From Bacteroidales bacterium (lineage in GTDB: Bacteria > Bacteroidota > Bacteroidia > Bacteroidales > F082), in the NCBI GenBank assembly GCA_024400455.1, contig JAKSMU010000018.1:1-39697 (forward strand): DNA of 39,697 nucleotides, read 5' to 3'. How positions within the stretch are numbered: the stretch's first letter is position 1; every line of letters begins with the position of its first letter. The translations under genes and the position numbers were made by a program. The notes under the pieces were generated by a model. It ran no database searches and was not told the DNA's origin. It was given only the letters and a program-made list of their open reading frames with translations. Of the stretch, positions 33,396 to 39,697 are shown piece after piece.

Positions 33396-35120
33396 ATGAA
33401 AAACAGGAAACAAACTACAAAATACGTCCTTTACGGATTGCTGGCAATCCTGTTGTTTCTGCCGATGATTCAGAGAAAGACTGGATTTGTCGAGACAAGG
33501 GCCCTGAAAGGAGTCTTTGAGCCTACGCCAAAACCCGAACTGACTTTCGGCAATTGCAAAAGCGGTTCCTATCAGACGCAAATCGAAAAATACCTCAGCG
33601 AAAACTTCGGATTCCGCGAGCCATTAATCCGGTTCTACAACCAATACGCTTATTCCTTTTTCAACACAACGCACTGCCACTTCATCACCCCTGGCAAAAA
33701 CGGATACTTGTTTTACGACCAAGCCGTCAACGACTATTTCGGAACCGAAGTGCCCAAACATTTCGATACCGACGACGATTTTAGAGACAAAGCCGATAAG
33801 GAGGTTGAACTGATGAAACAGCTGCAGGCAGAACTCCACAAATACGGCATCGAATTCATGGCTTTCATGGCTCCCGACAAGCCTTGGGTTTATCCCGAAC
33901 ATCTGCCGAAACACGCTCCACGCTTGCCCGAAGCCGTCAACACGGTAGAATACTACGACCAAAAAATGACCGAGGCAGGAATCCCACACATCGAGATGAC
34001 CAAATGGTACCAGCAGATGAGGGACACGGCATCGTTCGATATTTTCACAAAGACCGATACGCACTGGCGCTATGCCGCCGTTTACGGATACGACTCGCTC
34101 TTCCGTTACATGAACAGCCTCAACGATTTCGGTATCCCGAAAATCCACATTGGGGCGGTGCAATCCTACACCACCGACTTGCTTGAAGGCGATGAGGAAA
34201 CGCTTAACCTGATGTTCCCCATCAAAGGAACCAGCACGAAATACAAGGCCGACATCACCATTGAAAGCGACTCCACAACACGGAAACCGCGCGTATTGTT
34301 TGTAGGCGATTCGTTCATCTGGAGCTTGGAAACATTCTTGCCTATGCGTGAAATTCTGGAGGACGTGGAAATCTGGTTCTACAACAGCACGGCCTACATC
34401 GGTTTTAACAAGGAAACCTTCAAGGTGAAGGAAATTAACCGCCTTGCCAGCCTGCTGAACGCTGATTTTGTGGTTTATTATGCCGCAGGACACCAGTGGT
34501 GGCAAACCAGTTTCGGATTCCTTGAAGATGCCGTTGAGCAACTCAGCGCCAGCGATAGCATCATCAGGCTCACGCAACAGATGAACGCCATACGAAACGA
34601 CAAGAAATGGAACATCGCAATGCAAATTTGCGCTTCGGACAAAGGCCTGAATATAGATGAAATCCTGGAACAGGAAGCCTTGAACGTGATTTGTGGCAAG
34701 CCACTGCTGAAAGACGAAACACCCATCTATAAAGACATTGTCGTCAAGTTTGAAACGGAAAAAATCGAGAGAAATTGGCGCCAAAGCAAGGAGGTCATGG
34801 ATATCATGCAACAAAAATCCACCGAGAAAGACATGCCGCTGGATTCGGTGCTGAAATCAGAAATCCAATGGCTTGTTTTACAAGAAATTGAAAGAGGAGA
34901 ATTGGTCTTCGACCAGGCTCCAATCACCGATACCGCCGCCTTCATCAAGGCGAAAAGAAAAGAAATAGAAAAGGCATGGCGTAACACTCCTGAAATCATG
35001 GATATGATTCAGGAAAAAGCCTTGCAAAACGGTTTGCCTTTCGATACAATGCTTAAAAGAGACATCGACTGGATTATCAACCAGCAGACCGAGACCGGAG
35101 AACTGTTTTTAACGAATTGA
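33396..35120 (+). CDS. A4: AlgX/AlgJ-like SGNH O-acetyltransferase, catalytic residues intact
   Basis: A 574-residue paralogue of A2 with an N-terminal anchor (about 9-25) and signature YLSENFGFREPLIRFYNQY. Catalytic blocks are intact and at identical positions: K-T-D221-T-H223-W and V-G304-D-S306. Three C-terminal repeats follow, at about 396-435, 455-502 and 524-568 (IEKAWRNTPEIMDMIQEKAL, then DIDWIINQQTETGEL). Compared with A2 there is one more repeat, so the tail has grown or shrunk by whole units. The 68-base gap before it shows no clear promoter. M3 starts 16 bases after the stop. A long open frame on the opposite strand is only an antisense shadow. Confidence 0.87.
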   Translation: MKNRKQTTKYVLYGLLAILLFLPMIQRKTGFVETRALKGVFEPTPKPELTFGNCKSGSYQTQIEKYLSENFGFREPLIRFYNQYAYSFFNTTHCHFITPGKNGYLFYDQAVNDYFGTEVPKHFDTDDDFRDKADKEVELMKQLQAELHKYGIEFMAFMAPDKPWVYPEHLPKHAPRLPEAVNTVEYYDQKMTEAGIPHIEMTKWYQQMRDTASFDIFTKTDTHWRYAAVYGYDSLFRYMNSLNDFGIPKIHIGAVQSYTTDLLEGDEETLNLMFPIKGTSTKYKADITIESDSTTRKPRVLFVGDSFIWSLETFLPMREILEDVEIWFYNSTAYIGFNKETFKVKEINRLASLLNADFVVYYAAGHQWWQTSFGFLEDAVEQLSASDSIIRLTQQMNAIRNDKKWNIAMQICASDKGLNIDEILEQEALNVICGKPLLKDETPIYKDIVVKFETEKIERNWRQSKEVMDIMQQKSTEKDMPLDSVLKSEIQWLVLQEIERGELVFDQAPITDTAAFIKAKRKEIEKAWRNTPEIMDMIQEKALQNGLPFDTMLKRDIDWIINQQTETGELFLTN

Positions 35121-35136
35121 AAATAAGATAAATGTC

Positions 35137-36606
35137 ATGGTATTCAGCAGCAATGTATTCCTACTATATTTCATGCCAGTGTTCTTCCTGGTGTATTTCC
35201 TAATGCCGAAACGGACACGGAACTACGTGTTGCTGTTTGCTTCGGTCCTGTTCTATGCTTACGGTGCGCCTGAATTCGTCATTCAGCTTGTGCTTTCAAC
35301 CATTGCCAACTTCTTCATCGTGAGATGGATGTGCAAGACCGAGAAACCCGTCAGAAAGAAATTGCTTTGTGCGCTTTCCATAATCATCAGCCTGGGGCTG
35401 CTGCTTTACTACAAATACGGCAATTTCACGATGGAGAACCTCAACGCCCTGTTGGGGCTTGCGGGCAAGCCAGGCCTGACTTGGACAAGAATACTGCTCC
35501 CAATCGGCATTTCGTTTTTCTCTTTCCAAAGCGTCACCTATACCTTGGACGTGTATCGTGGCATCAACAAGCCATTGGAGAAACTCAGCGATTTCATCTT
35601 GTATATCATGATGTTTCCACAGCTGATTGCCGGTCCCATCATCCGCTACAATGAAGTGGCCGACCAAATCAGGGAACGCCAATCGACGATTGACGATCGT
35701 CTGCAAGGTTTCTACCGTTTCGTGATTGGCTTGTGCAAAAAGATTCTCATTGCCGATGTCATTGGTGCTGAAGTCGATGCCGTGCTAGGCCCTTCCAACT
35801 ATGCCTTGCTCAGCGTTGAACAGCTCAACGATATCGCCTCCCGCATTGCCACTCTCGATACGGGCACAGCCTGGATTGTGGCTCTCGCCTATACATTCCA
35901 GATTTATTTCGACTTTGCCGGTTATTCCGACATGGCCATAGGTTTGGGACGTATCATGGGTTTCCGATTCCCCGAAAACTTCGACAACCCTTACAATTCC
36001 GCTTCCATCACTGAGTTTTGGCGTCGTTGGCATATCACTTTGGGCAATTTCATCAAGAACTACCTTTACATTCCGCTTGGCGGCAACCGCGTGAAACACA
36101 AGTCGCGCATGTATCTTAACCTGTGGCTGTGTTTCCTCATTTCGGGCTTATGGCATGGCGCTTCTTGGAATTTCATCGTCTGGGGCGCCCTGCATGGATT
36201 ATTCATCTGCGCCGACAAACTTTTCCTTACCAAGCTGATGCAAAAATTGGGCAGGATTCCTTCCGTAATTCTCACATTCCTCACGGTGTGCATCATTTGG
36301 GTGTTTTTCCGCGTTGAGCGTCTCGATTTCGCATGGATGTTCATCCAGCGCATGTTTGCCTTCGATTTCGCACCAATCTATTTCTCAGCCAACAGCCAAC
36401 TGTATGTGACCATGATTGTTGCAGCTTTCTTCTCGTTCTTCACCCTGTCGAAGTTCGGCCTGAAAATGCAGGAAAAGGTTTATTTTTCAGAGTTTTCCAA
36501 TAAGAAGCACATCGTGGCATGGTGTCTTGCGGCCTTTGCCTTCGTGTTTTGCATTGCAGCCCTGAACGCCACCGATTTCAGTCCGTTCATCTATTTCAGG
36601 TTCTGA
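35137..36606 (+). CDS. M3: MBOAT O-acyltransferase (AlgI/DltB-like)
   Basis: A 489-residue membrane protein of the same length as M2 and very similar throughout, including the first codons (ATGGTATTCAGCAG). It carries ILLPIGISFFSFQSVTYTLD, FPQLIAGPIIRYNE, FDFAGYSDMAIGLGRIMGF, FWRRWHITLGNFIKNYLYIP and ISGLWHGASWNFIVWG, with the catalytic His at about residue 340. With A4 it forms the third A-M pair. It ends the cluster; the 68 bases to the convergent CotH gene contain no convincing terminator. Confidence 0.93.
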   Translation: MVFSSNVFLLYFMPVFFLVYFLMPKRTRNYVLLFASVLFYAYGAPEFVIQLVLSTIANFFIVRWMCKTEKPVRKKLLCALSIIISLGLLLYYKYGNFTMENLNALLGLAGKPGLTWTRILLPIGISFFSFQSVTYTLDVYRGINKPLEKLSDFILYIMMFPQLIAGPIIRYNEVADQIRERQSTIDDRLQGFYRFVIGLCKKILIADVIGAEVDAVLGPSNYALLSVEQLNDIASRIATLDTGTAWIVALAYTFQIYFDFAGYSDMAIGLGRIMGFRFPENFDNPYNSASITEFWRRWHITLGNFIKNYLYIPLGGNRVKHKSRMYLNLWLCFLISGLWHGASWNFIVWGALHGLFICADKLFLTKLMQKLGRIPSVILTFLTVCIIWVFFRVERLDFAWMFIQRMFAFDFAPIYFSANSQLYVTMIVAAFFSFFTLSKFGLKMQEKVYFSEFSNKKHIVAWCLAAFAFVFCIAALNATDFSPFIYFRF

Positions 36607-36674
36607 CGAATAACAGCTGCCATTCGCGCTTAGGCGGAAATTGTCTGCCGCAAGGCAAATCATCAAACGTTTTC

Positions 36675-38516
36675 TCATTGCTTCACAATCCGTTGCATCT
36701 GGTCACCGATTTTCAGCAAATACAAACCCGGCATCAATTGCGGATGAATGGAAATGAAGTCATTGCCACTAGACATGACTTCGGTTGCGAATACCTTTTG
36801 GCCTAAAGTGTTGTAAATCTCGATTTCCGTTGGTTTCATGTTGCTGTCAGCAAATCGAATGTGGATTTCACCATTGGAAGGATTCGGGAAACAAACGAAA
36901 TCTGTAGCAACATCATCAGAAACAGAAAGATAATGATTGATTTCCTCTTCCATTCTCGAGTGACTGTTCAACAAAATTCGGTCAACAAAATCAATGTCCG
37001 ACTGAAATTTTTCGACACTAAATGGAAATCCAAAACGCTCAACTTGACTTGGAATCTCACCAGCAACTTCATCAGCATAATCCTGCAAATAGCCATGCAT
37101 CCGAGAATACGACAGCACATCCTGTTTCAACTCAAAATAACGCGCCCGAAAAGCCTGGCGGAAACTCTCGTTCTCCAATAATTTTCTGAAATACAAAGTG
37201 CTGTTCGCATTGGAAGCCGGGAATGCGCCTATCGTATCAACGGCATTACCAAACCCGTCAAAGTTTTCCTTCACAAAACAGCCGTCCAAATCATAAAGAA
37301 TGCAACGCCATTCCCTATCAATTTCCTGCCAGCACATGGTATTGTTGGCAGGCCAGTCGACATTGCATGCAAAAATCTCGAACAGCCAGTAATCAATGAA
37401 ATTGCTGATGTCGAACATCGTGCTAATATATTCATAATTAGCCGAATCAGCCAACGAAACGCCCAACAGCCACTGCCGTAGATACCACATCGACGAACTT
37501 GAACCATGTTCAGGCACACCCCAGTATTTCAATATGTTGCAGCTGTCAGGATCGACGCCAAAATGGTCTTCCAGATAATGTTCGTCAGGTGTTTCCTCAA
37601 GGGAATAAATGCCCCAATACTCGCCATTGATGAATAGCGCCACCTGACGGATTGCCAAGCCGTCAACATCAAGATTGCGTGCTATTTTCTGGCAAATATA
37701 CTCCTGTCCGCCCGTAGTGACCCAATTGCTGCAACGGAAAGGCTTCAGCGAAAGGCGCTTGAATCGAGCCAATTGAACATCTTCGAAAAACCGGTAATAA
37801 AAGTATTTTTGTCCATATTCTTCTTGACGGGCAAGGAGTTTCAAACCTTTCTGCTGAAACCCTCGTGATGCGCCCCCTCGCGTCCTCAAACCCGCAATTT
37901 GATTGATGCCCCTATTGCCCGATTCGTAAAACTCGACATTACAGCAACGCTCCCACTCGTCTCCCTTGCAATAATAGTTACCCGTATGGGTAGGATCTGC
38001 TGGGTCGAAATGCGAGCCCGGAACGAAAATTCCCGTTTCATAGTCAAACAAGGAAACAGAATCGACTGCAATGGAAACAACCGGCAGTCCATGCGTGCCA
38101 CTGTCCAAAGAACTGATAATATAGGTATTGGTCGAAACCGGACCCACAATGCTGTCATTAGCATCGAAAGCCGCAGCACGGATGACAATACATTTCTTAG
38201 CATCGTCGGCCAAGAAGAAATTCGCATCGACACTATTTGGTATCCTGTAAATGTTTGAAGTGGAAAACTGACAACTATCGAGATACAAAGGACCGGTATA
38301 TGGCTTTGAAGCGACGGTCGGCGTGTCGCCATTCAAGGTGTAGAAAATACGGGTTCCCGGTTGTTTGCTGCTCAGTTCAAGGGCAAAACTATTATCATAA
38401 AAACCTCCCGGAACTGAGAATCTGACTGTGGGATTTTGTCCCTTCGTAACGATTGGGGAAACTATCAGTATGGCAAATAGTATCCTCCATAAATCGTATC
38501 TTTTTGTGCTGCTCAT
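36675..38516 (-). CDS. Secreted CotH-kinase-family protein with T9SS sorting domain
   Basis: A 613-residue exported protein (signal about 1-27). Residues about 30-130 form a chitobiase-C-terminal/Fn3-associated-like module (GTRIFYTLNGDTPTVASKPY). About 140-500 is the CotH kinase-like domain: LRTRGGASRGFQQKGLKL (the R-x-R-G and Lys region), LFINGEYWGIYSLEETPDEH and CILYDLDGCF, an Asp-x-Asp suited to metal binding. About 535-613 is a T9SS sorting domain (CFPNPSNGEIHI, IEIYNTLGQKV, LMPGLYLLKI). CotH of Bacillus phosphorylates spore-coat proteins; exported Bacteroidota members have unknown targets. It is convergent with the acyltransferase cluster; a functional link is possible but unproven. Confidence 0.88.
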   Translation of the reverse strand: MSSTKRYDLWRILFAILIVSPIVTKGQNPTVRFSVPGGFYDNSFALELSSKQPGTRIFYTLNGDTPTVASKPYTGPLYLDSCQFSTSNIYRIPNSVDANFFLADDAKKCIVIRAAAFDANDSIVGPVSTNTYIISSLDSGTHGLPVVSIAVDSVSLFDYETGIFVPGSHFDPADPTHTGNYYCKGDEWERCCNVEFYESGNRGINQIAGLRTRGGASRGFQQKGLKLLARQEEYGQKYFYYRFFEDVQLARFKRLSLKPFRCSNWVTTGGQEYICQKIARNLDVDGLAIRQVALFINGEYWGIYSLEETPDEHYLEDHFGVDPDSCNILKYWGVPEHGSSSSMWYLRQWLLGVSLADSANYEYISTMFDISNFIDYWLFEIFACNVDWPANNTMCWQEIDREWRCILYDLDGCFVKENFDGFGNAVDTIGAFPASNANSTLYFRKLLENESFRQAFRARYFELKQDVLSYSRMHGYLQDYADEVAGEIPSQVERFGFPFSVEKFQSDIDFVDRILLNSHSRMEEEINHYLSVSDDVATDFVCFPNPSNGEIHIRFADSNMKPTEIEIYNTLGQKVFATEVMSSGNDFISIHPQLMPGLYLLKIGDQMQRIVKQ

Positions 38517-38530
38517 AATTATATTTTTTG

Positions 38531-38538
38531 CAAAAATA
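38531..38538 (-). promoter_or_regulatory. -7 promoter element of the CotH gene
   Basis: The minus strand reads TATTTTTG 14 bases before the ATG at 38516, immediately after the terminator of the S46 gene. No clear -33 TTTG is seen. Confidence 0.4.
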
Positions 38539-38541
38539 AAA

Positions 38542-38576
38542 AAAATCGGTCGCCTGATTTCCAGGCAACCGATTTT
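38542..38576 (-). terminator. Intrinsic terminator of the S46 peptidase gene
   Basis: AAAATCGGT pairs with ACCGATTTT, extended inward after one mismatch by GCCTG/CAGGC, with a 5-base loop. On the minus strand the stem ends in a T-rich run. It lies about 43 bases after the peptidase stop codon. Confidence 0.8.
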
Positions 38577-38618
38577 AATATGAATAATGTGCGCTTTGCG
38601 CGGCTAATAGCCAAATAT

Positions 38619-39697
38619 TTAAATGTTCTCTTCCACGCGGATTGGCTGAGGTTCGGCCTTGTGGATGTCGAGTTCGTCAATCAGGTTGGTGGCGCCTGCG
38701 TACTTGTCGATGATGAAGAGCACGTAGCGGATGTCAACGTTGATGGTGCGCTGGAGTTTTGGCTCGAAGTTCACGTCGCCGCTCATAGCTTCCCAGTTAC
38801 CGTCGAAGGCAAGGCCGAGGAGTTCGCCCTTGGCGTTCATGATCGGGCTGCCTGAGTTACCGCCGGTGATGTCGTTGGTCGAAAGGAAGCAAACGATGAG
38901 TTCGCCGTTGTCGTCAGCGTAAACGCCGAAGTCTTTCTTTTCGATGAGGTCGATGAGGCCCTTTGGAGCATCAAATTCGTAGTCGCCAGGAACATACTTT
39001 TGGAGAATGCCGTTGGCGGTGCAAACATAGTCGTAGTGGACTGCATCGGCTGGCTGATAGTCCTGAACCGAACCGTAGCTCATTCTCATGGTTGAGTTGG
39101 CATCTGGGTAGAGGCTCTTTTCAGGTTGTGTGGCAGCGTAATATTCGCGCAAACCCTTGACGAAAATATGGTCGTTTTCGGAAACGGTGTTCATGGCATC
39201 GCGGTAAGCAGGAATATTTTCAATAAGTTTTTCCATCATTGAAGTTGACATGATGTAAGCGTAATCCTTGCCGATTTTCTTTGCATTTGGCTTGTTGATG
39301 AAAGCCTTGATGCTTTCAGGCGTAGCGAAGATTGAGTTGGTGTAGACTTCTTCGGTGAAAGCATCAATATCGCCGTTGAATTTCTTGTCGATGATGTTGA
39401 AGATTTCAGGAAGTTCGTCGGCCTTGAAAGCGTTCTTGTAGACTTTCAGCATTTCGCAGAAGGTCTTCTTTTCGACTTGTGGATTGGTTTCGGCAAACAG
39501 AGCGTCAACATCCATTTGTTTCAGAGCTTCGAGAGCCATGGCTTCAGCATCCTTATCCTTGCTCATCACGGCTTCGTAATATGGACCGAATTGTGCAGCG
39601 ATGCCGGCAGCGCCAATGTTGGCGATGAAGTTTGGATAATAAACATACTTGGCAACATCGCCGAGGGTTTCGTAAGCGTTCTTCAGGTTGGTGAGGG
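38619..39697 (-). CDS. S46-family dipeptidyl-peptidase (DPP7-like), 5' end beyond window
   Basis: The frame is open to the window edge (359 residues seen); the N-terminal part with the catalytic His and Asp is outside. The Ser block is intact: STNDITGGNSGSPIMNAKG, with the first Ser of S-G-S-P as nucleophile. The residue 18 positions further is Gly in LAFDGNWEAMSGD. In known enzymes this position is Gly in DPP7 (hydrophobic P1) and Arg in DPP11 (acidic P1), which favours a DPP7-like enzyme. The end (RYVLFIIDKYAGATNLIDEL) is typical of S46. These periplasmic enzymes release dipeptides for amino-acid fermentation in Bacteroidota. A GTG at 39569 is in frame but internal; the gene clearly continues upstream of it. 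Confidence 0.9.
   Translation of the reverse strand, partial: LTNLKNAYETLGDVAKYVYYPNFIANIGAAGIAAQFGPYYEAVMSKDKDAEAMALEALKQMDVDALFAETNPQVEKKTFCEMLKVYKNAFKADELPEIFNIIDKKFNGDIDAFTEEVYTNSIFATPESIKAFINKPNAKKIGKDYAYIMSTSMMEKLIENIPAYRDAMNTVSENDHIFVKGLREYYAATQPEKSLYPDANSTMRMSYGSVQDYQPADAVHYDYVCTANGILQKYVPGDYEFDAPKGLIDLIEKKDFGVYADDNGELIVCFLSTNDITGGNSGSPIMNAKGELLGLAFDGNWEAMSGDVNFEPKLQRTINVDIRYVLFIIDKYAGATNLIDELDIHKAEPQPIRVEENI

Larger units (their letters stand above)
25459..36606 (+). other. Seven-gene AlgX/AlgI-like O-acyltransferase cluster (A1-M1-A2-M2-A3-A4-M3)
   Basis: Seven genes in one direction: four SGNH-fold AlgX/AlgJ-like proteins (A1-A4) and three MBOAT acyltransferases (M1-M3). Gaps of 10, 23 and 16 bases join A1-M1, A2-M2 and A4-M3 into pairs, and A3 stands without its own MBOAT. 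Longer gaps (70, 32 and 68 bases) separate the pairs, and the first holds a promoter-like element. A2-M2 and A4-M3 are a duplication. No glycosyltransferase gene is in the cluster, so the glycan that is modified must be made elsewhere. Confidence 0.8.

Noticed and set aside
33624..34814. Open frame of about 396 codons on the minus strand
   Set aside because: It lies wholly within A4 in the opposite direction, and a similar but shorter shadow exists in A2, as expected from shared codon use rather than a second gene.
36607..36674. Terminator between M3 and the CotH gene
   Set aside because: Only stems of about 4 pairs (GCGG/CCGC, TGCC/GGCA) are present, without a T-run.

Overview
The window looks like chromosomal DNA of an anaerobic member of the Bacteroidota, most likely order Bacteroidales. 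Four things point there: -7 promoter elements of the form TAnnTTTG in front of several genes; secreted proteins ending in type IX secretion (T9SS) sorting domains; short lipoproteins with a Bacteroidota-type lipobox; and a Na+-pumping methylmalonyl-CoA decarboxylase operon, as used for propionate formation. No rRNA, tRNA, CRISPR array, IS element or phage gene was seen.

Layout. 1-5,000 (minus strand): the 5' part of a DASS/SLC13 anion transporter, a CYTH-domain protein, a second small protein that may be CYTH-like, a lipoprotein with two lamin-tail domains, and an OprP/OprO-type porin. The three short gaps here each hold a long hairpin made of 7-base tandem units, placed directly behind a stop codon. 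5,144-6,325 (minus): RlmL-like 23S rRNA methyltransferase. 6,603-11,299 (plus): mce-mmdA-oadG-like-mmdC-mmdB, ending in a strong bidirectional terminator. 11,374-16,058 (minus): a T9SS repeat protein, then lipoprotein, M1 peptidase and lipoprotein as one unit. 16,261-17,020 (plus): a zeta-toxin-like kinase overlapping a 66-residue partner gene, then a terminator. 17,105-20,630 (plus): a GH29 fucosidase and RecG. 20,634-25,359 (minus): RlmN, an ABC exporter and a U32 peptidase with a palindrome inserted in frame.

25,459-36,606 (plus) is the most striking part. Four AlgX/AlgJ-like SGNH-fold proteins (called A1-A4 here) and three AlgI-like MBOAT acyltransferases (M1-M3) stand in the order A1-M1-A2-M2-A3-A4-M3. 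A2/M2 and A4/M3 are a recognisable duplication. A2 and A4 keep the Asp-x-His and Gly-Asp-Ser catalytic blocks, while A1 and A3 have lost the Asp. All four carry a C-terminal repeat of about 45 residues in 1, 2, 4 and 3 copies. The likely job is O-acetylation of an exported glycan, with degenerate A proteins as possible carriers or adaptors. This is the best candidate for an undescribed system.

36,675-39,697 (minus) holds a secreted CotH-kinase-family protein with a T9SS domain and the C-terminal part of an S46 (DPP7-like) dipeptidyl-peptidase that runs off the window. Functions are from sequence reading only; no database search was possible.
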